Shown in pieces: positions 23,167-32,416 of a stretch of DNA of 64,000 nucleotides. A program made the translations under genes and the position numbers. Within the stretch, counting starts at the first letter, position 1. Each line of letters starts with the position of its first letter. The stretch comes from Anaeromonas frigoriresistens (GTDB taxonomy: Bacteria; Bacillota; Clostridia; Tissierellales; SIT17). The DNA lies in NCBI RefSeq assembly GCF_016820655.1, contig NZ_WSFT01000053.1, positions 124,001-188,000 on the forward strand. The letters run 5' to 3'. Below the pieces are notes generated by a model. That model was not told the origin of the DNA, made no database searches, and saw only the letters and a list, made by a program, of their open reading frames with translations.

Positions 23167-24348
23167 ATGCTTAAGGATAAAAATATTGTTTTAGGGGTTA
23201 CAGGAGGAATAGCTGTTTATAAAGCAGTGGATGTAGTAAGTCGTTTGAAGAAGTTGAATGCTAATATTGATATAATAATGACCGAATCCGCTACTAAATT
23301 TGTTACTCCATTAACATTTCAATCGATGTCACAAAATTTTGTAACAGTAGATATGTTTAAGGAACCATTAAAATGGGATATAGAACATATAAGTTTAGCA
23401 CAAAAAGCTGATATATTTTTAATAGTTCCTGCCACAGCTAACATAATAGGTAAGGTTGCTAATGGAATTGCAGATGATATGTTAAGTACTACAATAATGG
23501 CTACTAAATCCCAAGTGATTTTTGCTCCAGCTATGAATACTCAGATGTTTATGAATCCATTATATAAGCAAAACATGGAAAAACTTCAGAATTTAGGATA
23601 TGAATTTATACCACCAGGAGAAGGAAGGCTAGCTTGTGGTGATATAGGCCCAGGTAAGTTGGCAGATCCTCAAACAATAGTGGATTATGTAGTTGATCAT
23701 TTTAATAAAAAAAAAGACTTTAAAGGAAAAGATGTTTTAATTACTGCAGGACCCACTTTAGAGGCTATTGATCCTGTTAGGTATATAACTAATCATTCTA
23801 GTGGGAAAATGGGATATAGTTTAGCTGAAGAAGCCAGAGATAGAGGAGCAAATGTAACTTTAATCACTGGACCCACGAATCTTCAAAAGCCTTCTGGAGT
23901 TAAGGTAATTGATATAAAAACTACCGAAGAAATGTATGAGCAAACTATAAAATATTTTAGTTCTACTAATATACTTATAAAAGCTGCAGCACCTTCTGAT
24001 TATAGACCATTATATTATAGTAAAAATAAAATAAAAAAATCAGAAGGAGATATGTCTATAGAATTTACTCGTAATCCTGATATTTTAAGAAAATGTGGAG
24101 AAATTAAAAAGGCTCAAAAGATTATAGGATTTGCAGCAGAAACAGAACATATGGAAGAGTATGCTAATGGGAAAATGAAAAATAAAAATCTTGATATGAT
24201 AGTTGCTAACAATATTTCAGAAAAGGGTGCTGGATTTAAAGGAGATACTAATAAAGCTATAATATTAAAAAATGATGGAACAAGAAAAGAATATCCTTTA
24301 ATGAGTAAGAAGAATTTAGCTAAAATAATTTTAGATAATATTAAATAA
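23167..24348 (+). CDS. coaBC: Bifunctional phosphopantothenoylcysteine decarboxylase / phosphopantothenate-cysteine ligase
   Basis: CoaBC carries out two consecutive steps of coenzyme A synthesis. I use ATG 23167, eight bases after GGAG, giving 393 residues; an in-frame GTG at 23158 overlaps the ribosome site. The CoaC half has GVTGGIAVYKAVD, the FMN-site APAMNTQM and the flexible cysteine flap GRLACGDIGPG. The CoaB half begins near residue 185 with LITAGPTLEAIDPVRYITN and NHSSGKMG. coaD, the next enzyme but one in the pathway, is at 42347. Confidence 0.97.
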   Translation: MLKDKNIVLGVTGGIAVYKAVDVVSRLKKLNANIDIIMTESATKFVTPLTFQSMSQNFVTVDMFKEPLKWDIEHISLAQKADIFLIVPATANIIGKVANGIADDMLSTTIMATKSQVIFAPAMNTQMFMNPLYKQNMEKLQNLGYEFIPPGEGRLACGDIGPGKLADPQTIVDYVVDHFNKKKDFKGKDVLITAGPTLEAIDPVRYITNHSSGKMGYSLAEEARDRGANVTLITGPTNLQKPSGVKVIDIKTTEEMYEQTIKYFSSTNILIKAAAPSDYRPLYYSKNKIKKSEGDMSIEFTRNPDILRKCGEIKKAQKIIGFAAETEHMEEYANGKMKNKNLDMIVANNISEKGAGFKGDTNKAIILKNDGTRKEYPLMSKKNLAKIILDNIK

Positions 24349-24353
24349 AAAGA

Positions 24354-24382
24354 TGAAGCTAGTTTACTAGCTTCAATTTTTT
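24354..24382 (+). terminator. Terminator after coaBC
   Basis: TGAAGCTAG (24354-24362) pairs with CTAGCTTCA (24367-24375) over loop TTTA, followed by A and six T residues. Confidence 0.9.
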
Positions 24383-24456
24383 ATGATAAAATGTAAACCG
24401 CTTATAATGAAATTTGATATAATAGAGTAAACAAAAACTTGGAGAGGCTGATATAA

Positions 24457-26937
24457 ATGGGTATATTTGCAGAAATAATAGTAGACAATCAGAGCTCTAA
24501 CACTGATACCCTTTATACATATAAAATACCATTTGATATGAAGGATAGGGTTAAAATAGGAATGAGAGTTATGGTTCCTTTTGGTAAAGGTAATAAATCT
24601 TTACAAGGTTTAATAATAAATATAACAAATTCAATTAATTTTGATGAGAAAAAGTTGAAAAATATAAGTGACATAATAGATGAAGATCCTATTCTATCTA
24701 AAGAGTTAATAGAGTTAGGAATATGGATGAGGCGAGAGTACCTAGCACAATATATTGAAGTGTTTAAAACAATAATGCCTACCGGTATCACTCAAAAAGT
24801 TAAACAGTGTATTTATCTATTAGATTCTGCTGAGGAAAAAATGGATGATATACAATCAAATAATCAAAAGAAAATATTAGATTATTTAAAGGAAAATAAT
24901 GGAGAATCTCTAGAGAATTTAAAGAAACATTTAGAGATAAACCATATTCATAGCAGTATAAAATCCTTAATTAATAAAGGTATTATTGATATTGAAACCA
25001 AAATAGAACAGGAAGTTAATAAGAAATCTGAAAAATTTGTATTAAAACTTTTTGATAATGAAAATATGTCGGAAGCCTTAAAAAAGATTAATAGTAGAGC
25101 TCATAAACAAAAAGAGATTATTATTTTTTTAAAGGATTATAGCGTTATTAAGCTATCTGAGCTCATAGAAATGACTAATTCAAATAATTCATCTATTAGA
25201 GCCCTAGAAGATAAAAAAATGATAAAAATAGTTGATCAGGAAGTAACTAGAGAAATACTGAATAAAGAATTCAATAAAACAAACAATAAAATTCTAACTG
25301 AAGAACAAAGAATTTGTCACGAAATAATATATGATAGTATAATAAAAGAATTTGATGATAAATTTCTAATTCATGGTGTTACAGGTAGTGGAAAAACAGA
25401 AGTATATTTACAATTAATCGAAAAAGTATTAAGTGAAGATAAACAAGCTATAGTATTGATTCCAGAAATTTCTCTAACACCTCAGACTGTAGAGAGGTTT
25501 GTAAGTAGATTTGGTAAAAAAATAGCTATTCTTCATAGTAAACTTTCTTTAGGCGAGAGATATGATCAATGGAGAAAAATAAAAGAAGGTAAAGTAGATA
25601 TAGCAATAGGAGCTAGATCTGCTGTGTTTGCACCTTTCAGTAATTTAGGTATTATTATAATAGATGAAGAACATGAAAATAGTTATAAATCAAGTATGAA
25701 TCCTAAATATGATACTATAAAAGTAGCTGAAAAAAGATGTGAGTTAGAAAGTTCGGTATTGGTTTTAGGATCAGCTACTCCATCTATAAATTCATATTAT
25801 TTAGCTAAAAATGGTGTATATAATTTAATTGAAATGAATAAACGAGCTAATAATCAGAATATGCCTGATGTAAAAATAATCGATATGAGATACGAATTAG
25901 AGAAAGGCAATAAATCAATTATTAGTGAGGATTTATATAGTGAAATTAATAGTAGTTTAAATAATAATAATCAGGTAATTTTATTTTTAAATAGAAGAGG
26001 TTTTTCTACTTTTATTTCTTGTAGAAAATGCGGCTATGTAGAGAAATGCCCTCATTGTGATATTTCATTAACTTATCACAAAAATAAAGGTTGGCTTAAG
26101 TGCCATTACTGTGGATTTGCTAAGAAACCTCCTGAAATATGTCCTGACTGTGAAAGTAAATATATAAAATACTTTGGTATTGGAACTCAGAGAGTTGAAG
26201 AAATTGTAAAGGAAAACTTTGAAAAAAATCCAGTAGAAAGAATGGATTTAGATACCACTAGTAAAAAAAATAGCCATGAGGAAATATTAAATAGGTTTAG
26301 AAATAAGAAAGTTGATATATTAGTGGGTACACAAATGATTTCAAAGGGATTAGATTTTCCTAATGTAACCTTAGTAGGTGTAGTAGCTGCAGACTTGACA
26401 CTTAATTTACCTGACTTTAGAGCTTCTGAGAGGACTTTTCAATTACTTACTCAGGTGGCTGGTAGAGCAGGAAGAGGTGAAGATAAGGGGAGTGTAATAA
26501 TTCAAACATATGATCCTAATCACTATAGTATACTCTATGCAAAGCAGCATGATTATAAAGGATTTTATGAAGAGGAAATACAGTTAAGGAAAGCATTTAA
26601 TTATCCACCCTTTACTAATATAATATCTATAGTATTCAGTAGTACAAATCAAAAATCATTAGAAAATATAACAAAGAGGGTCTCAGATGTTATAATAAAA
26701 AATATAGAGTATAAGAATAGTAAATTTGACATAAATAATAGTATAGTGGGGCCAAATCCTGCACCTATACCGAAAATAAAAAACAAGTATAGATGGCAAA
26801 TATTAGTAAAAGCTAATGATAAAGATTTAAATATGATAAAGAATATCATATATTGGGTATGTATTAAAAATAAGTATAATATACCTATAAATCAAATTAC
26901 GATTAGCATAGATATTAATCCAAATTCAGTTATATAG
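24457..26937 (+). CDS. priA: Primosomal protein N' (replication restart helicase PriA)
   Basis: PriA recognises stalled forks and reloads the replicative helicase. The 826 residues have the N-terminal fork-binding domain, Walker [10 protein letters not shown] near residue 307, the DEEH box IIDEEHENS, and a zinc-binding insert from C522 ([13 protein letters not shown] ... CHYCG ... CPDC) between the helicase lobes. [20 protein letters not shown] is the conserved motif VI area. ATG follows GGAGAGG. The gene opens the priA-def-fmt run. Confidence 0.97.
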   Translation: MGIFAEIIVDNQSSNTDTLYTYKIPFDMKDRVKIGMRVMVPFGKGNKSLQGLIINITNSINFDEKKLKNISDIIDEDPILSKELIELGIWMRREYLAQYIEVFKTIMPTGITQKVKQCIYLLDSAEEKMDDIQSNNQKKILDYLKENNGESLENLKKHLEINHIHSSIKSLINKGIIDIETKIEQEVNKKSEKFVLKLFDNENMSEALKKINSRAHKQKEIIIFLKDYSVIKLSELIEMTNSNNSSIRALEDKKMIKIVDQEVTREILNKEFNKTNNKILTEEQRICHEIIYDSIIKEFDDKFLIHGVTGSGKTEVYLQLIEKVLSEDKQAIVLIPEISLTPQTVERFVSRFGKKIAILHSKLSLGERYDQWRKIKEGKVDIAIGARSAVFAPFSNLGIIIIDEEHENSYKSSMNPKYDTIKVAEKRCELESSVLVLGSATPSINSYYLAKNGVYNLIEMNKRANNQNMPDVKIIDMRYELEKGNKSIISEDLYSEINSSLNNNNQVILFLNRRGFSTFISCRKCGYVEKCPHCDISLTYHKNKGWLKCHYCGFAKKPPEICPDCESKYIKYFGIGTQRVEEIVKENFEKNPVERMDLDTTSKKNSHEEILNRFRNKKVDILVGTQMISKGLDFPNVTLVGVVAADLTLNLPDFRASERTFQLLTQVAGRAGRGEDKGSVIIQTYDPNHYSILYAKQHDYKGFYEEEIQLRKAFNYPPFTNIISIVFSSTNQKSLENITKRVSDVIIKNIEYKNSKFDINNSIVGPNPAPIPKIKNKYRWQILVKANDKDLNMIKNIIYWVCIKNKYNIPINQITISIDINPNSVI

Positions 26938-26948
26938 GAGGTATTAAA

Positions 26949-27398
26949 ATGGCAATTAGACAATTAAGATTTGTAGGCGATCCAGTTTTAAGAAAGAAGT
27001 CTAGAAAAATCGAAAATATAAATGATAGGTTATTAACTTTATTAGATGATATGGTTGATACAATGTATAAAGAGGATGGAATAGGACTAGCAGCCCCTCA
27101 AATTGGTATATTAAAAAGAGCTGTAGTTATTGATATTGGTGAAGGACCAATAAAACTTATAAACCCTGAAATAATTGAACAAAAGGGAGAATCCATAGAC
27201 GTAGAAGGATGTTTAAGCATACCTGATGAATCTGGTATGGTAAAGAGACCAGAGAGAGTAAAGGTTAAATATATGGATATTAATGGTGAAGATATAATTA
27301 TAGAAACAGATGGTTTATTAGCTAGGGCATTATGTCATGAAATTGATCACTTAGATGGAGTACTATATATTGATAAATTAGAAAAAGAAGAGGAGTAG
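26949..27398 (+). CDS. def: Peptide deformylase
   Basis: Def removes the formyl group from new proteins. The 149 residues contain the three metal-site motifs [19 protein letters not shown] and HEIDHLDG. It is compact, like the type 1 enzymes of Clostridia. TAGGAGG lies before the ATG and overlaps the priA stop. fmt, which supplies the formyl group on initiator tRNA, follows after 5 bases. Confidence 0.97.
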   Translation: MAIRQLRFVGDPVLRKKSRKIENINDRLLTLLDDMVDTMYKEDGIGLAAPQIGILKRAVVIDIGEGPIKLINPEIIEQKGESIDVEGCLSIPDESGMVKRPERVKVKYMDINGEDIIIETDGLLARALCHEIDHLDGVLYIDKLEKEEE

Positions 27399-27403
27399 GT
27401 TTT

Positions 27404-28336
27404 ATGAATATAGTGTTTATGGGTACACCAGATTTTGCAGTTCCAGCTCTTGAAAAACTGCATAATGAAGGTCACTCTATAGAATTAGTAATAACACAAC
27501 CTGATAAACCAAAGGGTAGGGGCAAGAAATTACTTCCTACCCCTGTTAAAAGTAAAGGGGTAGAATTGGGATTAGAAATTTATCAACCAATGAATATAAA
27601 TACTCCTGAAAGTTTTGAAAAGATTAGTAATATAAATCCAGATGTAATTGTAGTAGTAGCTTATGGACAGATATTGAAGGAGAATATTCTAAATATCCCT
27701 AAATATGGTTGTGTTAATATACATGCTTCTCTGCTACCTAAATATAGAGGAGCTGCACCAATAAATTGGGCTATAATAAATGGTGAAAAAGAGTCAGGAA
27801 TAACTACGATGATAATGGAAAAAGGTCTTGATAGTGGGGATATGCTTTTAAAAGAAAAGATTTTAATACCTGAAGATATGACAGCTGGAGAACTTCATGA
27901 TGAATTAATGAATATAGGGGCAGAGCTAATCATTAAAACATTAGATGGCCTTGAAAATAATACAATAATACCAGAAAAACAAAATCATGATTTATCTACT
28001 TATGCTCCAATGATGGATAAAACATTAGGGGAAATTGACTGGGATATAAATAAGGAGGACATTAAAAATCTAGTAAGAGGTACAAACCCTTGGCCTGTAG
28101 CATATAGCTATTATGATGGAAATAAATTTAAAATATACAAAGTAGATACATTGAATGAGACTTTTAGTGGTACAAAGGGAGAAATAGTAAAAGTTCAGGA
28201 TGAAGGAATCTATGTCAAAGTCTCAAATGGAGTTATAATTATTGAAGAAATTCAATTTCCTGGTAAGAAAAGAATGAAAGTAAAGGACTTTTTAAAGGGG
28301 AATACTATTGAAATAGGAAAAAAATTAAGTAAGTAA
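27404..28336 (+). CDS. fmt: Methionyl-tRNA formyltransferase
   Basis: Fmt formylates initiator Met-tRNA with 10-formyltetrahydrofolate. The 310 residues begin MNIVFMGTPDFAVPALEKL. The catalytic region is CVNIHASLLPKYRGAAPINWA, followed by a C-terminal OB-like domain from about residue 205. It is tightly spaced after def. The DUF116 gene follows after 16 bases. Confidence 0.97.
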   Translation: MNIVFMGTPDFAVPALEKLHNEGHSIELVITQPDKPKGRGKKLLPTPVKSKGVELGLEIYQPMNINTPESFEKISNINPDVIVVVAYGQILKENILNIPKYGCVNIHASLLPKYRGAAPINWAIINGEKESGITTMIMEKGLDSGDMLLKEKILIPEDMTAGELHDELMNIGAELIIKTLDGLENNTIIPEKQNHDLSTYAPMMDKTLGEIDWDINKEDIKNLVRGTNPWPVAYSYYDGNKFKIYKVDTLNETFSGTKGEIVKVQDEGIYVKVSNGVIIIEEIQFPGKKRMKVKDFLKGNTIEIGKKLSK

Positions 28337-28352
28337 ATTTGGATGTGATGAA

Positions 28353-29102
28353 TTGAAGGAAGAAAAAAGTTTCATAATAGTGCTTTCATATATGGTTTTA
28401 ATAATTTCTATAATGTTAATAATAGGACTATCAATAAGTTTAACAGATAATTTTACATTAATAAAAGATATTGTTTTAATATTTTCATTTATATTTTCGT
28501 TAGTATTAATAAGTATCTTTTTGATAATTATATTTACATTAAAACTTTTTAAAGAAAAAAAGTTAAATAAGATAGAATCTAAGATATTATATTATTCTGT
28601 ATCTTTATATTATCCAATACTAGTAGCACTAGCTAGAATAACAAGAATAGATAAAGATAAAATCAGATTAATATATACAAAAATAAATAATTTATTAATA
28701 AAATCAAAAAATATTAAAATAAAACCACAAGATTTATTAATATTATTGCCTCATTGCATTCAGTATTCTGAATGTAAGTATAAAATAACAAATGATATTA
28801 ATAATTGTGTAAAGTGTGGGAAATGTGATATAGATAAAATAATCAAACTAAAAGAAGAGTATGGTTTTAATGTTGTAGTAGCAACTGGAGGTACCTTAGC
28901 AAGAAAATGGATTATGAGTTTACGACCTAAAGCAATAGTTGCTGTTGCTTGTGAAAGAGATTTATCTAGTGGGATTAATGATGTAAAACGGTTACCAGTG
29001 ATAGGAGTTATTAATGAGAGACCTAATGGTCCATGCATAAATACTAAAGTTAGTATAGATAGTTTAGAAGAGGCTATTAAATTTTTTATAAAAGACATAT
29101 AA
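28353..29102 (+). CDS. DUF116 family membrane protein with cysteine cluster
   Basis: The 249-residue protein has two hydrophobic spans in the first 75 residues, then the DUF116 domain. Cysteines are arranged as PHCIQYSECKYK and CVKCGKCDID, suggesting a metal or iron-sulfur centre, followed by VVVATGGTLARKWI and VAVACERDLSSGI. The biochemical role of DUF116 is unknown. The start is TTG after GTGATG. It sits between fmt and rsmB, a place often holding membrane or metalloprotease genes in Clostridia, and ends at a terminator. Confidence 0.88.
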   Translation: MKEEKSFIIVLSYMVLIISIMLIIGLSISLTDNFTLIKDIVLIFSFIFSLVLISIFLIIIFTLKLFKEKKLNKIESKILYYSVSLYYPILVALARITRIDKDKIRLIYTKINNLLIKSKNIKIKPQDLLILLPHCIQYSECKYKITNDINNCVKCGKCDIDKIIKLKEEYGFNVVVATGGTLARKWIMSLRPKAIVAVACERDLSSGINDVKRLPVIGVINERPNGPCINTKVSIDSLEEAIKFFIKDI

Positions 29103-29119
29103 TATAAGCAAATATAATT

Positions 29120-29143
29120 AAAAGGGGAAATACCCCTTTTTTT
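29120..29143 (+). terminator. Terminator after DUF116 gene
   Basis: AAAAGGGG (29120-29127) pairs with CCCCTTTT (29133-29140) over loop AAATA, continuing into further T residues. Confidence 0.9.
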
Positions 29144-29222
29144 ATAATTAATTTATTTTTAAAGGAATTATAAAATGATTATACATAACTTATAACCAAT
29201 TATATAAAATGGGAGGATGTAA

Positions 29223-30563
29223 ATGAATTATAATGCTAGAAAAATTGCAGTGGAAATATTACATTCAGTAGAGGAATTAAAAGCATTTTCTAATATTGAG
29301 ATTAATAAAAGAGTCAAGGTAGTTAAGGACATAAGAGATGAAAATCTAATAAGGGAGTTAGTATATGGAGTGTTAGAAAATAAGCTTTATATAGACAATA
29401 TCATAAAGAATTTATCAAGGACTAAATACAATAAAATAGATATTATTATACTACAGATTTTGCGTATAGGTGTTTATCAAATCTATTTTATGGAGCATGT
29501 ACCTGATAGAGCTGCTTGTAATGAATCAGTAGATCTAACAAAAAGCTTTAATAAAAAACGACTATCTGGATATGTAAATGGAATATTGAGAAATGCTTCA
29601 AGAAATAAAAGTAAAGAATACTTACCTAATAAGAAAAATAATTTAATTGAGTATTTATCAATTAAATATTCTCATCCAAAATGGATAGTGGAAGTTTTTA
29701 TAAAGGATTTTGGAGAGAGTTTTACAGAAGAACTATTAAAATCCAATAATACAAATCCCCCTTTAAGTGTAAGAGTAAATAGAAATATCGTTACCAGAGA
29801 TGAATTAATTCAGATATTAAATAGTCATGATATATTAGCAGAAAAAACAAATTACTCAAAGGATGGGTTAATAGTTAGTAAGCCAAGAAATATCACAGAG
29901 TTAAAAGAATTTAAAGAAGGTTATTTTACTATTCAAGATGAAAGTTCCATGCTTGTAGCCCAGGTCATGGATCCAAAAGAGGGTAGCATAGTACTGGATA
30001 TTTGCAGTGGTCCTGGAGGTAAGGCTACCCATATAGCTGAAGCAATGAATAATAGAGGAAAGATAATCTCAAGAGATATTTTTGATCATAAATTAGATCT
30101 TATTAACAAGAATGCATTAAGACTAAATATTGATATAATAAATACTGAGGAGTATGATGCTTTAATATTTGATGACTCATTGAAGAAATCCGTAGATTAT
30201 TGTTTAGTTGATGCACCTTGCTCTGGGTTAGGGCTTTTAAGAAGAAAACCTGATATAAGATGGAATAAGAGCATTGGTGATTTAGATACTCTATCAAAAA
30301 TGCAAATAACAATTTTGAGAAATGCAGCAGAATATGTAAAAACTAATGGAATATTAATATACAGTACATGTACATTAACAAAAAAAGAAAATATGAATGT
30401 TATAAATGAATTTTTAAAATTAAATGATGAATATTCATTAGTGGAAATTAACACAGTAGATATGGATGATAATGAAAGTTTAAAAAAAGGATATATTGAG
30501 TTATACCCTAATATCCATGGAACTGATGGTTTCTTTATTGCAAAACTAAAGAGAATTAAATAA
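29223..30563 (+). CDS. rsmB: 16S rRNA (cytosine-967-C5)-methyltransferase RsmB
   Basis: RsmB methylates C967 of 16S rRNA. The 446-residue protein has an N-terminal NusB-like helical domain (residues 1-150), a SAM-binding motif LDICSGPGGKATH near residue 259, C333 in VDAPCSGLG and the catalytic C383 in YSTCTL. DICSGPGGK replaces the commoner DxCAAPGGK, a tolerated variation. GGGAGG precedes the ATG. It begins the modification, signalling and GTPase operon rsmB-rlmN-prpC-prkC-rsgA-rpe-thiN. Confidence 0.96.
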   Translation: MNYNARKIAVEILHSVEELKAFSNIEINKRVKVVKDIRDENLIRELVYGVLENKLYIDNIIKNLSRTKYNKIDIIILQILRIGVYQIYFMEHVPDRAACNESVDLTKSFNKKRLSGYVNGILRNASRNKSKEYLPNKKNNLIEYLSIKYSHPKWIVEVFIKDFGESFTEELLKSNNTNPPLSVRVNRNIVTRDELIQILNSHDILAEKTNYSKDGLIVSKPRNITELKEFKEGYFTIQDESSMLVAQVMDPKEGSIVLDICSGPGGKATHIAEAMNNRGKIISRDIFDHKLDLINKNALRLNIDIINTEEYDALIFDDSLKKSVDYCLVDAPCSGLGLLRRKPDIRWNKSIGDLDTLSKMQITILRNAAEYVKTNGILIYSTCTLTKKENMNVINEFLKLNDEYSLVEINTVDMDDNESLKKGYIELYPNIHGTDGFFIAKLKRIK

Positions 30564-30619
30564 TTTAGAGTTAAATATGATATAATATTTTCAATGAAAT
30601 TTAAGTTAGGAGGATATAT

Positions 30620-31648
30620 TTGAAAAAAATAGATTTAAAATCCTGTAACCTGGAGGAATTAAAAGAAATATTAACTTCCCTTGGTGAGAAGTCATTTAGA
30701 GCAAAACAATTATTTAAATGGATTCATGAAAAATTAATTGAAGAAATAGAACATATAACCGTATTTTCTGATAAATTGAAAGAGAAGATAGAAAATGAAT
30801 ATTATATAGGAAATATTAAAATATTAAAGAAATTTGAATCTAAACTAGATAATACAATAAAATATTTATTTTTATTAGAAGACGGTAATATAATAGAAAG
30901 TGTAAGAATGAAATATAAACATGGAAATTCTTTATGTTTATCTACTCAAGTAGGTTGTAAAATGGGATGTGAATTTTGTGCATCTACTAAAGAGGGTTTA
31001 GTAAAAAATTTAAGTCCCTCAGAAATTTTAGATCAAGTCTATAAAATAAAAAAAGATATAAATGAAGAAATAAGTAATATTGTACTTATGGGTTCTGGTG
31101 AACCCTTAGATAATTATGATAACGTCATTAAATTTATAAGATTATTAAATGATAAAGATGGTCAAAATTTAAGTAATAGGAATATCACTTTATCAACTTG
31201 TGGACTAGTTCCAGAAATATATAAATTAGCAGAAGAAAACATCCCAATAACTTTATCTATATCACTACACTCATCTTTTGATGCTGAAAGAAGAAAGATA
31301 ATGCCTATTGCGAATAAGTACACTATAGAAGAAATAATTGATGCTACTAAGTATTATATTAATACAACTAATAGAAGAGTGACTTTTGAATATACTCTTA
31401 TAAACAATGTTAATGATAGAAAAGAAGATGCAGAAAAATTATCTGAATTACTTAGAGGAATGTTATGCCATGTCAATATCATACCTTTAAATCCTATAAA
31501 GGAAAGTAATTTAATTACATCTAATTATGCAAAAGAATTTAAAGAATTATTAACTAAAAAAGGAATTAATGCAACTATTAGACGAGAAATGGGAGCAGAT
31601 ATCAATGCTGCTTGTGGACAGTTAAGAAGTGATTATATGAAATATTAA
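30620..31648 (+). CDS. rlmN: Dual-specificity 23S rRNA / tRNA adenine-C2 methyltransferase RlmN
   Basis: RlmN is a radical SAM enzyme that methylates A2503 of 23S rRNA and A37 of some tRNAs. The 342 residues hold the cluster motif CKMGCEFC (C113, C117, C120), GSGEPLDNYDNV, and the methyl-carrying cysteine in INAACGQLR near the C-terminus. The start is TTG, eight bases after GGAGG, giving MKKIDLKSCNLEELKEIL. A TGATATAAT extended -10 at 30578-30586 may add transcription. Confidence 0.96.
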   Translation: MKKIDLKSCNLEELKEILTSLGEKSFRAKQLFKWIHEKLIEEIEHITVFSDKLKEKIENEYYIGNIKILKKFESKLDNTIKYLFLLEDGNIIESVRMKYKHGNSLCLSTQVGCKMGCEFCASTKEGLVKNLSPSEILDQVYKIKKDINEEISNIVLMGSGEPLDNYDNVIKFIRLLNDKDGQNLSNRNITLSTCGLVPEIYKLAEENIPITLSISLHSSFDAERRKIMPIANKYTIEEIIDATKYYINTTNRRVTFEYTLINNVNDRKEDAEKLSELLRGMLCHVNIIPLNPIKESNLITSNYAKEFKELLTKKGINATIRREMGADINAACGQLRSDYMKY

Positions 31649-31663
31649 TTTGGGGGGGTTTTT

Positions 31664-32401
31664 ATGAACTGTGGATCATGTTCTCATGTGGGAAAGGTAC
31701 GGGATACCAATCAAGACTCTTATTATATTAATCATTATGATGAACTACCAATTTTTGCTGTAGCAGATGGAATGGGTGGACATAATGGAGGCGAGATAGC
31801 AAGTGAGATTACTATTGAGATAATAAAGACTAATGCTGATATATACCTAAATAAGTTATTAGAAGAAAAGTTATCTATTGAAAGCTTTATTAAAAAATCT
31901 TTGACTCTAAGTAATGAAGAGATATTTAAAGCTGCTAATGAAAACAAATCCTATAAAGGTATGGGTACAACTGTTACAATGGGTTGTATTTATAAAAACA
32001 AACTATATATTGGACATATAGGAGATAGTAGAGCCTATATAGCACGGGACAATATGATAACTAGATTAACTAAAGATCACTCTTTGGTTGCAGAATTGGT
32101 TAGAAATGGTACTATCACAGAAGAAGAAGCAATTAATCATCCTCAAAAAAATATAATTACTAGAGCACTAGGTACTAACAATGATATTGAAATAGATATT
32201 TACACTTATGATTTGCAGAAAAATGATATTATATTATTATGTACAGATGGATTAACCAATATGGTTAGTGAAAGGGAGATTATTGAATTAATAAATACTA
32301 CTGAAGATATTCAAGTTATCTGTGATGCTCTTATAAATAAGGCCAACGATAATGGGGGATATGACAACTCTACTGTAATAATTATAAAGGTTGATAAGTA
32401 A
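31664..32401 (+). CDS. prpC: PP2C-family serine/threonine phosphatase (PrpC/Stp)
   Basis: PrpC reverses phosphorylation by the adjacent kinase. The 245 residues contain the PP2C metal-site motifs RDTNQDSYY, VADGMGGHNGGEIAS, GDSRAYI, LCTDGLTNMV and GGYDNST. ATG follows a G-rich ribosome site (seven G residues). prkC starts 15 bases later. Confidence 0.97.
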   Translation: MNCGSCSHVGKVRDTNQDSYYINHYDELPIFAVADGMGGHNGGEIASEITIEIIKTNADIYLNKLLEEKLSIESFIKKSLTLSNEEIFKAANENKSYKGMGTTVTMGCIYKNKLYIGHIGDSRAYIARDNMITRLTKDHSLVAELVRNGTITEEEAINHPQKNIITRALGTNNDIEIDIYTYDLQKNDIILLCTDGLTNMVSEREIIELINTTEDIQVICDALINKANDNGGYDNSTVIIIKVDK

Positions 32402-32416
32402 TAAAGGGGAGATATT

